A DNA stretch of 64,000 nucleotides from Sheuella sp. Its GTDB lineage: Bacteria > Pseudomonadota > Gammaproteobacteria > Burkholderiales > Burkholderiaceae_B. The stretch's first letter is position 1; the number at the start of each line of letters is the position of its first letter. Positions 55,614-64,000 of this stretch are shown one piece after another. The stretch spans positions 1-64,000 of the forward strand of contig JAUSCY010000078.1 of assembly GCA_030650995.1 (NCBI GenBank), read 5' to 3'. The position numbers were made by a program, and so were the translations under genes. Under the pieces are notes generated by a model, which did not search any database, had not been told where the DNA came from, and saw only the letters and a list, made by a program, of their open reading frames with translations.

Positions 55614-56105
55614 TTATTTCTGGGGCTGCCTTATTTTTGTGACGAGCGCAGTGGTTGAACGTGCGAATTCAAACGGAATAGCCACTGCACGTCCACCCCA
55701 TGATTCGACCAGCTTTGTTTCAGGCAAAGTCTGCATGTCGTAATCGCCACCTTTGACAATCAGATCAGGCCGCAATAGCCCGATGATTTCAACAGGTGTG
55801 TCTTCATCGAAAATTGTTACCGCCGTCACACACGCAAGTGCGGCCAAGAGTGAGGCCCGATCCTGAGCCGTATTCAAAGGACGATCAGGGCCTTTGCCCA
55901 GACGTCGGGCAGACGCATCAGAATTAACCGCCACAACCAACGAGCCACCGAGCTGAGCCGCCTCGTCCAGGTAAGTCACGTGTCCGCGGTGCAGAATATC
56001 AAAAACACCATTGGTGAATACGACTGGTCCTGGCCACACACCTGAGGCAATACGCGCAGCGCAAGCCTCGGGTGAGAGGATTTTATTTTCGAAACGCGCA
56101 CTCAT
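55614..56105 (-). CDS. rfaE2: D-glycero-beta-D-manno-heptose 1-phosphate adenylyltransferase
   Basis: This enzyme activates heptose-1-phosphate with ATP to ADP-heptose for the LPS inner core. The 163-residue nucleotidyltransferase has VFTNGVFDILHRGHVTYL with the HxGH motif, SLVVAVNSDASARRLGKGPDRP, and LIVKGGDYDMQTLPE. In E. coli it is fused to a kinase as HldE; a separate C-terminal-type protein is normal in Burkholderiales, where the kinase (hldA) is elsewhere. Confidence 0.94.
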   Translation of the reverse strand: MSARFENKILSPEACAARIASGVWPGPVVFTNGVFDILHRGHVTYLDEAAQLGGSLVVAVNSDASARRLGKGPDRPLNTAQDRASLLAALACVTAVTIFDEDTPVEIIGLLRPDLIVKGGDYDMQTLPETKLVESWGGRAVAIPFEFARSTTALVTKIRQPQK

Positions 56106-56133
56106 AGATTGTGTCGGCGATGACTGAATTGAA

Positions 56134-57003
56134 TTAAACGGGTGCCACGACGGGGGTCGCCGCGCGCATCAACTCTTTGCGATAACGATTCAGGTCCTGG
56201 ACTGTTTTGAAAGAGTGATCGAACAGCAAAGACATGTTGTGCAAAATACGGGTTGAAACTTTACCTTCCCATTCCTTATCAAAAACAATCTGCGTATCCA
56301 GCCAGCGCTCGAGCCAGCCTGGCTCAGGGAGCTTGGACTGAACGGTGTCGTCCGGGAACATCGCTTTGTTGACGTGCAGATTGGTTGGATGCAAAGCTTG
56401 GGGCGTACGATGGGCAGAAGCCATCAGCACACCAATTTTTGCAAACGCGATGCGTGCCTGCTCACCGATTTCCTGACCGCGCTGTGTCAACGCACGCTTC
56501 ATGTAGCGCAGGTACGCGCCTGCATGACGCGCCTCATCCTGGGAAATGATTTTGTAAATCGATTTGATGACAGGCTCCGTATGCCAGTCTGCCGCGCAAC
56601 GATACCAGTGATTAAGCCGCACCTCGCCGCAAAAATGCAACATCAGTGTTTCGAGTGGAGGCGCTGGATCAAACTCAAAGCGCACTTTATGCAGCTCTTC
56701 TTCAGTTGGAACCAGATCAGGTGCGAACCTGCGCAGATATTCAATCAGGACCAGGGAATGTTTTTGCTCTTCGAAAAACCAGACCGACATGAACGCTGAA
56801 AAATCGCTGTCATCTCGGTTGTCGCGCAAAAACATTTCGGTCGCAGGCAAAGCCGCCCACTCCGTGATGGCATTCATTTTGATCGTTTGGGCTTGCTCAT
56901 CTGTGAGCTTGCTGCGATCAAAGTCCTGCCAGGGGATATCCGTCTCCATATTCCAGCGCACGGATTCCATCGATTTAAAAAGTTCTGTGTAGAGCATATT
57001 CAT
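56134..57003 (-). CDS. Diiron ferritin-like protein
   Basis: This 289-residue all-helical protein carries the carboxylate-His pattern of a ferritin-like diiron centre: Glu48 or Glu56, E79-x2-H82 (FEEQKH), Glu127 in CGEVRLNH, and E157-x2-H160 (QDEARH). The spacing of two E-x2-H motifs, about 78 residues apart, resembles acyl-ACP desaturase or AurF-type N-oxygenases more than storage ferritins. Reaction and partner are unknown. It lies 24 bases downstream of ubiB and 28 bases upstream of rfaE2 on the same strand. Confidence 0.8.
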   Translation of the reverse strand: MNMLYTELFKSMESVRWNMETDIPWQDFDRSKLTDEQAQTIKMNAITEWAALPATEMFLRDNRDDSDFSAFMSVWFFEEQKHSLVLIEYLRRFAPDLVPTEEELHKVRFEFDPAPPLETLMLHFCGEVRLNHWYRCAADWHTEPVIKSIYKIISQDEARHAGAYLRYMKRALTQRGQEIGEQARIAFAKIGVLMASAHRTPQALHPTNLHVNKAMFPDDTVQSKLPEPGWLERWLDTQIVFDKEWEGKVSTRILHNMSLLFDHSFKTVQDLNRYRKELMRAATPVVAPV

Positions 57004-57027
57004 TGCCTTAAATATTGGAGCTGCATT

Positions 57028-58581
57028 TCAACGCATCAGCGTCCAGAGTGCCACGGCCAGGGCCACTGCGGCCACACCGACTAATGCCATTAATAAACGA
57101 TTGCCTTGCTCACGCGCCAGGCGCATACGCTGCAATTCGGACAAAACAGATGCAGATAAATCAGGACGGCTCAGTTGCGCGTGCATCAACCGCGGAAATT
57201 CAGGAATCCACTGTGCCCACTGCCCTGCTTCCTGTGTAAGTTTTTTACGTATCCCGAGCAGACCCACCCGCTCGTGCATCCAGTTTTCAAGATATGGCTT
57301 GGCTGTTTTCCATAAGTCTAACTGCGGATCAAGCTGGCGACCTAATCCTTCGACATTCAGAAGGGTTTTTTGTAATAAAACCAGCTGAGGTTGAATTTCA
57401 ACATTAAATCGGCGTGATGTCTGGAATAACCGCAATAAAACTTGTCCGAGAGAGATTTCCGCAAGAGGGCGATCAAAGTAAGGCTCGCAGACGGCACGCA
57501 CCGCCCCTTCAAGCTCTTCTTCGCGGGTCGTGAGGGGAACCCATCCGGACTCTATATGTAACCGCGCCACGCGCCGGTAATCCCTCTGAAAGAAAGCCAG
57601 GAAATTTTGCGCAAGATAGTTTTTATCGAATTCAGAAAGCGAGCCTACGATACCAAAATCCAGCGCGATATATCTGCCCAGAGTTTCCGGACGGTCCGAC
57701 ACATAGATATTGCCCGGATGCATGTCGGCATGGAAAAACCCATCTGTGAACACCTGGGTAAAAAAAATCTCAACGCCCGTACGCGCAAGTGTCGGAATGT
57801 CCACCCCCAGCTCGCGTAAACGGTCAACCTGACTGATCGGTAAGCCGTACATGCGCTCCATGGTGAAAACAGTACTCGCGCAGTAGTCCCACATGACCTC
57901 TGGAACCCAGAGCAATTCACCACGCGCAGTGCCTGGAGCGAAATTGCGACGTAACTGACTGCAATTCGCAGCTTCACGCAGTAAATCAAGCTCATCGTGC
58001 AGATGCTTGTCAAACTCTCCCACCACCTCGCGGGGCTTGAGACGTCTGCCGTCAGGTGCCAGCCGCTCAATCAGTTTTGCTAATACACGCATCAAGGACA
58101 GATCTTTATCGATCACATCCAGAATTGCGGGCCGCAAAACTTTGACCGCGACATGACGACCATCGTGCAGGACTGCAAAATGCACTTGCGCAACGGAGGC
58201 AGAGGCAACCGGATCGACTTCAAAATGCGCAAATAGCACTGAAGGTGGCTTCCCGAGGGCTTGCTCAATGCAAGCTGCAGCAACTGCAGAGGGAAAGGGC
58301 GCTACACGATCCTGCAACAAGGTCAATTCGTCTGCAATATCGGGAGGAATCAAATCCCGGCGGGTCGAAAGAACCTGGCCAAACTTGACAAAAATTGGGC
58401 CGAGCGACTCAAGCGCGAGTCGCAATCTCTGCCCACGTGGCATCTTGGGTCGTGAACCCAGCCTGACCAGCCAGAGCAGTCGAAACGCCATGGGATGATT
58501 AATGCCGGACAAAACCAGCTCATCGAGCCTGTATCGCCATACGATCATCACGATACGGGCTAAGCGCGGCAATGACATCAT
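57028..58581 (-). CDS. ubiB: Ubiquinone biosynthesis regulatory protein kinase UbiB
   Basis: UbiB is an atypical membrane-anchored ATPase/kinase required for ubiquinone synthesis, probably for handling lipid intermediates. The 517 residues include the KxGQ motif in [23 protein letters not shown], the Ala-rich loop region, [19 protein letters not shown] and ALDFGIVG, and one or two C-terminal membrane helices ([20 protein letters not shown]). Its start overlaps the ubiJ stop by four bases. Confidence 0.95.
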   Translation of the reverse strand: MMSLPRLARIVMIVWRYRLDELVLSGINHPMAFRLLWLVRLGSRPKMPRGQRLRLALESLGPIFVKFGQVLSTRRDLIPPDIADELTLLQDRVAPFPSAVAAACIEQALGKPPSVLFAHFEVDPVASASVAQVHFAVLHDGRHVAVKVLRPAILDVIDKDLSLMRVLAKLIERLAPDGRRLKPREVVGEFDKHLHDELDLLREAANCSQLRRNFAPGTARGELLWVPEVMWDYCASTVFTMERMYGLPISQVDRLRELGVDIPTLARTGVEIFFTQVFTDGFFHADMHPGNIYVSDRPETLGRYIALDFGIVGSLSEFDKNYLAQNFLAFFQRDYRRVARLHIESGWVPLTTREEELEGAVRAVCEPYFDRPLAEISLGQVLLRLFQTSRRFNVEIQPQLVLLQKTLLNVEGLGRQLDPQLDLWKTAKPYLENWMHERVGLLGIRKKLTQEAGQWAQWIPEFPRLMHAQLSRPDLSASVLSELQRMRLAREQGNRLLMALVGVAAVALAVALWTLMR

Positions 58582-59243
58582 GCGGAACGCCTTTTCGCGT
58601 CTAACCGGTCAAGCCGAGCCATTAAATTTAAGTGACGTGCATTTAATGCGTCAATACGGTCAGCAAGCGCTGCCTGTCTGTGACGATGCATGGCAAGCAA
58701 AGGAAGCCCTGCCAGCGTATTGGATTCTTCTGCGAAATACTCAGCAAGGTTTTGTGTCAAACCCTGCGTGATAGTTCCTAGCGTCTGCGCCAGACCACGC
58801 GCACCCTGCATCAGCTTGCGTGCAGGAATATCACCAATGAAATGTGCCATTGCATCCTCTGGATCCGGACGCAAATCTCTGGCCAGATCAGACACCACCT
58901 GTGCAAGCACAGCCTGACCTGAAATATTGATCATTTCAGCCATGTCTGCCTGCGATCGCGAAGAAAAAATACTTGCGACCGAGAGTTTTTCTGCGATGAC
59001 TTCGAGAGTGACATCCGGTACCACCGCATCATCTGACTGAGTCAGGTGACCCTCGACATCTATCGTGAGTGTCACAGCAAAAGCACCCAGTGCTATCCTG
59101 ATAGTCTTACCCGCATGACGGGCAAGACGCTCAGCAGCCCAGGGCTGCTGAGCAGTCAGCAAATTGAACGCAGCAGCAATCAGTCGCACGGGGTGCAACG
59201 TCGCGAAATCTGGAACGGAGGGCGTGAACTGTTTCACGTACAT
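58578..59243 (-). CDS. ubiJ: Ubiquinone biosynthesis accessory factor UbiJ (SCP2 domain)
   Basis: UbiJ carries the hydrophobic ubiquinone intermediates for the soluble Ubi complex by means of a sterol-carrier-like SCP2 domain. The 221-residue protein has an SCP2-type N part (LNLLTAQ-type opening helix, [34 protein letters not shown]) and a helical, coiled-coil C part ([20 protein letters not shown]). Position directly before ubiB, with a four-base overlap, is diagnostic. Confidence 0.9.
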   Translation of the reverse strand: MYVKQFTPSVPDFATLHPVRLIAAAFNLLTAQQPWAAERLARHAGKTIRIALGAFAVTLTIDVEGHLTQSDDAVVPDVTLEVIAEKLSVASIFSSRSQADMAEMINISGQAVLAQVVSDLARDLRPDPEDAMAHFIGDIPARKLMQGARGLAQTLGTITQGLTQNLAEYFAEESNTLAGLPLLAMHRHRQAALADRIDALNARHLNLMARLDRLDAKRRSA

Positions 59244-59332
59244 GAGATGCCAGGCGTGAGCAAAGACAGCATTTTAACGGGTATTCCATTCACAACATGT
59301 GACTCAAGCCAGTTGCGGCAAGCTGTTTCAAC

Positions 59333-59359
59333 AAAAAACCCGCACTTGGCGGGTTTTTT
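59333..59359. terminator. Bidirectional rho-independent terminator
   Basis: AAAAAACCCGC pairs with GCGGGTTTTTT (11-base perfect stem, ACTTG loop). It lies 28 bases beyond the stop of the Tim44-domain gene on the minus strand and before ubiJ, so it separates that gene from ubiJ-ubiB. Confidence 0.88.
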
Positions 59360-59386
59360 GAAAGAAAAGACCTGATCTGAATCAAA

Positions 59387-60337
59387 TCAGCCCGCCTGAT
59401 CAACTGGAATTTGCTGAATACCAGCCAACAACCAACCGCCTTGCTCAGGCTTGTACAGATTCCAGACTTCTTCGAAACGGAAAGCTTCCGCACCCGCCTG
59501 TTCGCGCAACATGCCTGAAAAACGCACGCTCGCCAGATGACCGTCTGTAACTTGCTCGATTCCGAGCATTTCAGCATTCAGCAGCACGACTTCAGTCTGA
59601 TTAGTACCCGTACGACCACTGAGCTGAACCTGCAATTCTTTCATCAGATCATCTGTCAGGAAATTACGTAATTGCGATACATCGCCGCTGTCCCAGACTT
59701 TCTGAATAGAAATAAATTGCTGCTTGGCTTCGCTCAGGAAGCGCTGACTGTCAAAATCAGCAGGGATAAACCAGTTTTGCTCTGGCTGCACAGCATCCGA
59801 GCCAAAACCGGCCGACGATAACGCGCCATTACCCGGCGTAGTAGAAGGTGCCGCTGTTTCGCGCATCATCGGCGTGGCAGAAGGTTGCTGGACCGATCCT
59901 GCACCGGCGCCCTGCATGGCTGGCTGCTCTGAACCACGACGCAACATACGCACAACGAACATCACGGCAAAAATCACAACACCGGCGAGTAATGCCACCA
60001 TCAGGAAATCACCCATGGCGCCGCCCAGTCCGAAATGCGACAGCAAGGCAGCGATACCCAGACCCGCAGCAATACCTGCCAGTGGGCCTAACCATTTAGA
60101 CGCGCCGGTCTTGGCAGCTGCTCCAGCAGCTGCTGCTGGTGCAGCTGCGCTTTTTTGCATGGTCGAGGGTGCCGCGGTTGAAGCGGGAGCCTTAGAGGTC
60201 ACGTTAGATGACTGACTGCCCACGCTCTTGCCGCTGCCGGCACGCGCTGCGTCAGCGTCAAAGGAAACAACAGATAAGCCTGCAGCGCCCACTGTCAGCA
60301 CCGCAGCGACTAGAAAACGGGAAAGCGTTCGAAACAT
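59387..60337 (-). CDS. Tim44-like domain membrane protein
   Basis: This 316-residue protein has an N-terminal signal or anchor (LSRFLVAAVLTVGAAGLSVV), an Ala/Ser/Pro-rich linker, two more hydrophobic segments around residues 85-130 (GPLAGIAAGLGIAALLSHFG, DFLMVALLAGVVIFAVMFVV) and a C-terminal Tim44/MRPL45-like NTF2-fold domain from about residue 190. Function in bacteria is not established; it is constantly found near ubiE and ubiJ-ubiB in Burkholderiales. An AGGAG site precedes the start, and a small AGCGAA/TTCGCT hairpin lies just upstream of that site. Confidence 0.88.
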   Translation of the reverse strand: MFRTLSRFLVAAVLTVGAAGLSVVSFDADAARAGSGKSVGSQSSNVTSKAPASTAAPSTMQKSAAAPAAAAGAAAKTGASKWLGPLAGIAAGLGIAALLSHFGLGGAMGDFLMVALLAGVVIFAVMFVVRMLRRGSEQPAMQGAGAGSVQQPSATPMMRETAAPSTTPGNGALSSAGFGSDAVQPEQNWFIPADFDSQRFLSEAKQQFISIQKVWDSGDVSQLRNFLTDDLMKELQVQLSGRTGTNQTEVVLLNAEMLGIEQVTDGHLASVRFSGMLREQAGAEAFRFEEVWNLYKPEQGGWLLAGIQQIPVDQAG

Positions 60338-60384
60338 GGTGTGCTCCTGAGCGAAAAATTCGCTTTTAAAAATGTTTGTCCAGA

Positions 60385-60418
60385 AATCTTACTGGAAGCT
60401 GAATCTTACTGAAAGCTG
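60385..60418. repeat. Two tandem 17-base repeats between ubiE and the Tim44-domain gene
   Basis: AATCTTACTGGAAGCTG is immediately followed by AATCTTACTGAAAGCTG, differing at one position. The pair lies 48-81 bases upstream of the Tim44-domain gene on the minus strand. It could be two adjacent half-turn-spaced protein sites or a recent slip duplication. Confidence 0.6.
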
Positions 60419-60476
60419 AACAATAATGAAAGGGGTAGACCGGAATTTTTTTAAATAGTTCCTCAATGCCCTTTTT

Positions 60477-61217
60477 TCAGCCCAGTTTGACGCCTTCATG
60501 CAACGCCGTCAGGCCTGCGCTCAGATTGAAATACTGCACGCGGGACAGACCGGCCTCTCCCAGCATATTCTTAAGAGTCTCCTGGTCAGGATGCATGCGT
60601 ATCGACTCCGCCAGATAGCGATAGCTGTCAGCATCGCCTGCAACTTTCTGACCTAGCCAGGGCAGTATCTTGAAGGAATACCAGTCATAAATGGGCGCTA
60701 AAGGTTTAGCGACGCGAGAGAACTCCAGAACCAGAAGTTTGCCTCCAGGTTTGAGTACACGCGTCATTTCGGCCAACGCCCGATCCTTGTGTGTCATGTT
60801 GCGTAAACCAAACGCCACGCTCACCCTGTCAAAATAATTATCCGGGAAAGGCAGACGCTCCGCATCGCACACTGCAGTAGGCAAAATCAGCCCGTCATCC
60901 ATCAGGCGGTCACGTCCGACACGAAGCATAGAGTCATTAATGTCTGTAAGCCACACCTCGCCTTGCGGACCAGCCTGCCTGGCAAAGGCTCGTGCCAGAT
61001 CGCCGGTGCCGCCAGCGATATCGAGCACGCGCATGCCAGGCCGTATCGCTGCACGTGCGATCGTGAAAGCCTTCCAGATCCGGTGCAAACCTCCAGACAT
61101 CAGATCATTCATGACGTCATAACGCGAAGCAACAGAATGAAAGACCTCGGCCACCTTAGTGGCTTTTTCAGATTCGGCTACGGTCTGGTAACCGAAGTGT
61201 GTTTTTTCATCAGACAT
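60477..61217 (-). CDS. ubiE: Ubiquinone/menaquinone C-methyltransferase UbiE
   Basis: UbiE methylates the ring carbon of ubiquinone (and menaquinone) precursors using SAM. The 246 residues show the family opening [34 protein letters not shown], the SAM loop [28 protein letters not shown] and [10 protein letters not shown] at the end. It is divergent from phoB and precedes the Tim44-domain gene by 139 bases. Confidence 0.96.
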   Translation of the reverse strand: MSDEKTHFGYQTVAESEKATKVAEVFHSVASRYDVMNDLMSGGLHRIWKAFTIARAAIRPGMRVLDIAGGTGDLARAFARQAGPQGEVWLTDINDSMLRVGRDRLMDDGLILPTAVCDAERLPFPDNYFDRVSVAFGLRNMTHKDRALAEMTRVLKPGGKLLVLEFSRVAKPLAPIYDWYSFKILPWLGQKVAGDADSYRYLAESIRMHPDQETLKNMLGEAGLSRVQYFNLSAGLTALHEGVKLG

Positions 61218-61301
61218 TCAAAATTACCTGGCAATTTTCTAGGCGGGAACGTCCCATTATGGCAGTTGATCACAGCGCAATCTACATTCCGGGGACAGGC
61301 A

Positions 61302-61319
61302 CTGTCATAAACATGACAC
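61302..61319 (+). promoter_or_regulatory. Pho box upstream of phoB
   Basis: CTGTCAT (61302-61308), an AAAC spacer and ATGACAC (61313-61319) form two 7-base half-sites with the 11-base period expected for PhoB binding, close to the consensus CTGTCATAAATCTGTCAC. It lies 63-80 bases before the phoB ATG and implies positive autoregulation under phosphate limitation. Confidence 0.68.
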
Positions 61320-61381
61320 ATTGACGCCATACTATCGCAACATAGTCATTGTGCAGGCTAACACTTAACCGGCTCACCAAT

Positions 61382-62080
61382 ATGTCAAGCACCATCTTAG
61401 TTGTCGAAGACGAACCCGCCATTCAGGAACTGATTGCGGTGAATTTATCCTTTGCAGGCCATAAAGTTCTGCGCGCTTTTGATGTGGACCAGGCCGAAAC
61501 GCTGATCCGCGCCGAACTGCCAGATCTGATTTTGCTGGACTGGATGCTGCCAGGCGCCTCAGGCATCACGCTGGCACGCAAACTGCGCAGTGATGAACGC
61601 ACGCGAACTGTTCCCGTCATCATGCTGACGGCGAAAGGCTCGGAACAGGATAAGGTCGATGGCCTGGAGGCAGGCGCCGATGATTACATCACTAAGCCCT
61701 TCTCCCCAAAAGAGCTGATGGCGAGGATTAAAGCCGTGTTGCGCCGCCGTGCGCCACAGCTCACTGATGACATGATTGAGGTGGATGGATTAAAGCTCGA
61801 TCCAATCTCGCATCGATTAAGTGGCCGCGGCCAGCCTCTGGCCATCGGGCCCACCGAATTCCGCCTGCTGCACTTTTTTATGACCCACCTGGAGCGAGTG
61901 TTTTCACGCACGCAGTTGCTCGATCAAGTCTGGGGCGATCACGTTTTTGTTGAAGAACGTACGGTCGACGTTCACATTCGCAGATTACGCAAAGCACTTG
62001 AGCCGACCGGACACGACTTGCACGTCGAAACGGTCAGAGGCAGCGGCTATCGCTTTACCTCCCAGATCCCGAAAATATAA
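61382..62080 (+). CDS. phoB: Phosphate regulon response regulator PhoB
   Basis: This is an OmpR/PhoB-class regulator of 232 residues. The receiver has Asp53 (LLDWMLPG) and Lys105 (TKPFSPKEL), and the winged-helix effector domain begins near residue 130 and includes [52 protein letters not shown] and [12 protein letters not shown] are PhoB-specific. The ATG at 61382 is chosen as it starts the family N terminus [11 protein letters not shown]. PhoR follows 53 bases later. Confidence 0.95.
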   Translation: MSSTILVVEDEPAIQELIAVNLSFAGHKVLRAFDVDQAETLIRAELPDLILLDWMLPGASGITLARKLRSDERTRTVPVIMLTAKGSEQDKVDGLEAGADDYITKPFSPKELMARIKAVLRRRAPQLTDDMIEVDGLKLDPISHRLSGRGQPLAIGPTEFRLLHFFMTHLERVFSRTQLLDQVWGDHVFVEERTVDVHIRRLRKALEPTGHDLHVETVRGSGYRFTSQIPKI

Positions 62081-62133
62081 AAAAAATTTGTCTTGCGTAG
62101 TACTGATGTTGATCTGATGCGAAAATAACAAGT

Positions 62134-63435
62134 ATGAGTTGGTCACGCACTTTGTTGTGGTTTTTATTCTGGTTCATACTGGCAGCCACTGCCCAGTATT
62201 GCTGGGATACTTCTGCGGGCTGGATACTCGTCACTCTCGCGTGCGGGATTATCCTCACCCTGCGCAGGCACCAGGCCAATCGGGTGGCTGTCTGGGCGAC
62301 CCACCCTGAGGCGGACCCTCCTGCCGGCGTCGGGCAGTGGGAAGATATGGTGGCCAGCCTCTACAAGCACTTGCGCGGCCAGGCGATGGCTCTGCGCAAC
62401 CTGCAACAAACGAATGATGCGGTCATGTCTGCAGCGCAGGCACTGCCAATCGGTGCCGTCACCCTAACCAAAGACTTTCAGATCCGCTGGTTTAACGAAG
62501 CCGCTAAAAGAACCCTGCACCTCAAATCAGACCAGGACATCGGACAAAACTTGCTCAACCTCTTGCGCTCGCCACTTTTTGTCGCCTATACGAAACAAAC
62601 CAGATGGCAAGAACCCGTGATTCTTAAACTCTCACTTGAGGGTAAGAATCAAAGCATCATGATGCGACTCGTCCCCTATGCGGATGATCAGCTCTTACTC
62701 ATTACGCGTGACCTGACCCACATAGAAAAACTAGAGACGACGCGGCGTGACTTTGTTGCGAACGTCTCGCACGAGATGCGCACGCCTCTCACGGTATTGT
62801 CAGGCTTTCTGGAAACCATGCTGGAAGCGCCTAAAGACGCACTTTCGCCTGAGCAAACGCATCAATATTTAAAACTGATGCATGAACAGGCCTTACGCAT
62901 GGAAGCACTGGTGGCAGATCTGCTGACACTCTCGGCGCTTGAAACATCACTCAGTGCAGACCGGGATACGATTCAGATGGCGCCTCTGATTGAAAGCGCA
63001 CGGCAACAGGCGGAAATTCTGTCGGGCGGTCGGCACAACTTCAACTGGGCAATCGAGCCCGACCTGAATTTGCTTGGCAACCAGACGGAACTGGGCTCAG
63101 CGATCACCAACCTGCTGACAAACGCTGTGCGATACACACCGGATGGTCAGTCCATCACCGTTCAATGGTGCAGCCAGCCAGACGGCTCTGCACGCTACAG
63201 CGTGACTGACACAGGTATCGGTATTGCCTCCGAGCATCTGCCCCGTCTGAGCGAGCGGTTCTACACAGTTGATCGTGGCCGCTCCCGGGCATTGGGCGGA
63301 ACGGGTCTTGGACTTGCGATCACTAAACACGTCGCGATGCGCCATGACGCGCAACTCGATATTCAAAGCAAACTGGGGCAAGGCAGCACATTTAGTCTCG
63401 TTTTTGCACCAGATCGCGTGCTGAAAGCCTCCTGA
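62134..63435 (+). CDS. phoR: Phosphate regulon sensor kinase PhoR
   Basis: PhoR phosphorylates PhoB when phosphate is scarce, sensing the Pst transporter through PhoU. The 433 residues hold two N-terminal membrane helices (about 5-44), a PAS domain (about 95-200, with DFQIRWFNEAAKRTL), HisKA with His213 in NVSHEMRTPLTVLSGF, and a HATPase domain (NLLTNAVRYTP, DTGIGIASEHLPRLSERFYTVD, GTGLGLAI). There is no large periplasmic domain, as usual for PhoR. The pst and phoU genes are not in the window. Confidence 0.95.
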   Translation: MSWSRTLLWFLFWFILAATAQYCWDTSAGWILVTLACGIILTLRRHQANRVAVWATHPEADPPAGVGQWEDMVASLYKHLRGQAMALRNLQQTNDAVMSAAQALPIGAVTLTKDFQIRWFNEAAKRTLHLKSDQDIGQNLLNLLRSPLFVAYTKQTRWQEPVILKLSLEGKNQSIMMRLVPYADDQLLLITRDLTHIEKLETTRRDFVANVSHEMRTPLTVLSGFLETMLEAPKDALSPEQTHQYLKLMHEQALRMEALVADLLTLSALETSLSADRDTIQMAPLIESARQQAEILSGGRHNFNWAIEPDLNLLGNQTELGSAITNLLTNAVRYTPDGQSITVQWCSQPDGSARYSVTDTGIGIASEHLPRLSERFYTVDRGRSRALGGTGLGLAITKHVAMRHDAQLDIQSKLGQGSTFSLVFAPDRVLKAS

Positions 63436-63491
63436 GCGGGTTGGCCACAAAATCAACTTTCACTCTTTGAAATTAAGACATAAACTCAGAC

Positions 63492-63503
63492 GTTATGCAT
63501 AAC
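63492..63503. promoter_or_regulatory. 12-base palindrome upstream of the VOC gene
   Basis: GTTATGCATAAC is perfectly symmetric and lies about 62-73 bases before the VOC-family start, a typical position for an operator. No regulator is adjacent. Confidence 0.3.
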
Positions 63504-63516
63504 TGCTGCATCTTGC

Positions 63517-63535
63517 GCAATCAGGAACTGATTGC
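63517..63535 (+). other. Hairpin between phoR and the VOC gene
   Basis: GCAATCAG-GAA-CTGATTGC is a perfect 8-base stem with a 3-base loop, 82 bases after phoR and 30 bases before the next start. The following CTTAACC is not a good T tract, so it may be a weak terminator or a 5'-UTR structure of the VOC gene. Confidence 0.4.
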
Positions 63536-63564
63536 CTTAACCTGATTCATGTCGGAGTGATTAA

Positions 63565-63999
63565 ATGTCTTCACAAGCTGCTTCTATGCCCCCTTTCCAT
63601 TTGGCTTTCCCGGTTCGCGACATCGAAGAAGCCCGCCAGTTTTATGTCGGCGTGCTCGGCTGTGGCGAAGGACGCAGCGCCCCTGACTGGGTAGATTTTG
63701 ACTTTTATGGCCACCAGATCGTCGCCCACCTTGCCCCAGACGAGTGCGGTCATAAACAAACCAGCGCCGTAGATGATCACCAGGTTCCCGTGCGCCATTT
63801 CGGTGCAGTACTCTCCATTCCACAGTGGGAAGTCATGGCAGAGAAACTCAAGGCGATTGGTACAAAATTTGTTATCGAACCCTATACCCGTTTCAAGGGT
63901 GAAGTCGGCGAGCAATCCACCATGTTTTTCATGGATCCCTCGGGTAATGCGATTGAGTTCAAAGCGTTTGCAAACATGGACTCTTTGTTTGCAAAGTAA
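63565..63999 (+). CDS. VOC family protein (glyoxalase/dioxygenase fold)
   Basis: This 144-residue single-chain protein has two beta-alpha-beta-beta-beta modules of the vicinal oxygen chelate fold. Metal-ligand candidates are His8 in PPFHLAFPVRDIEEARQFY, His72-region HFGAVL, and Glu in GNAIEFKAF. Members include glyoxalases, ring-cleaving dioxygenases and antibiotic-binding proteins; the substrate is unknown. It is preceded by GGAG at good spacing and is separated from phoR by 129 bases with a hairpin. Confidence 0.86.
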   Translation: MSSQAASMPPFHLAFPVRDIEEARQFYVGVLGCGEGRSAPDWVDFDFYGHQIVAHLAPDECGHKQTSAVDDHQVPVRHFGAVLSIPQWEVMAEKLKAIGTKFVIEPYTRFKGEVGEQSTMFFMDPSGNAIEFKAFANMDSLFAK

Positions 64000-64000
64000 C

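Overview
The window looks like chromosomal DNA of a betaproteobacterium of order Burkholderiales, most likely family Alcaligenaceae. The evidence is three Bug/TctC-type periplasmic binding proteins, the block ispB / rplU-rpmA-obg-proB, the run ubiE - Tim44-domain gene - ubiJ - ubiB, and many ABC and TRAP uptake systems next to short catabolic operons. Base composition is close to even for G+C. The genus cannot be fixed from the sequence alone. I see no rRNA, tRNA, insertion sequence, phage gene or CRISPR array, and no gene-free stretch longer than about 260 bases.

Layout. 1-2380 (+): end of a PQQ cofactor operon (partial pqqB, then pqqC, pqqD, pqqE). 2404-3566 (-): a two-gene chromate-type transporter. 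3713-4822 (+): an FMN-dependent 2-hydroxy-acid dehydrogenase. 4837-11089 (-): a peptide-type ABC importer operon led by a DUF1028 gene. 11333-11695 (+): a small DUF1622 membrane protein. 11692-18704 (-): oxidoreductases (ketopantoate reductase-like, PPOX flavoprotein, quinone oxidoreductase-like, SDR), a Bug protein, a small membrane protein and a DctQ-DctM TRAP permease pair without a DctP binding protein.

18791-30201 (-) is the most distinctive metabolic region. It appears to be one ten-gene operon with a promoter at one end and a strong terminator at the other: Tat-exported binding protein, LivH, a single-chain LivM-LivG-LivF fusion, SDR, 3-hydroxyacyl dehydrogenase, BKACE enzyme, thiolase-like protein plus DUF35 partner, Bug protein and M20 amidohydrolase. 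I infer uptake and breakdown of a beta-hydroxy or beta-keto acid, perhaps released from an amide. A third Bug gene follows, then (+) a RodZ-like membrane HTH protein and a methyltransferase-like protein, (-) a glutathione transferase, and (+) an unrecognised protein with a possible Cys-His-Asn catalytic set, translationally coupled to an MFS exporter.

36827-40922 is housekeeping: ispB, rplU, rpmA, obg, proB. 40943-44983 encodes what looks like a complete four-protein phosphorelay: a periplasmic solute-binding protein and sensor kinase on one strand, and a DNA-binding HTH-receiver protein and a receiver-Hpt protein on the other. 45034-55602 holds cofactor and one-carbon genes (TPP riboswitch-thiC, an acyltransferase, metH, a BtuF-like B12 binding protein, thiG, thiD) and an isoaspartyl methyltransferase-like gene. 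55614-61217 (-) carries rfaE2, a diiron ferritin-like protein, ubiB, ubiJ, a Tim44-domain protein and ubiE. 61302-63435 (+) is phoB-phoR behind a Pho box, and the window ends with a VOC-family protein.
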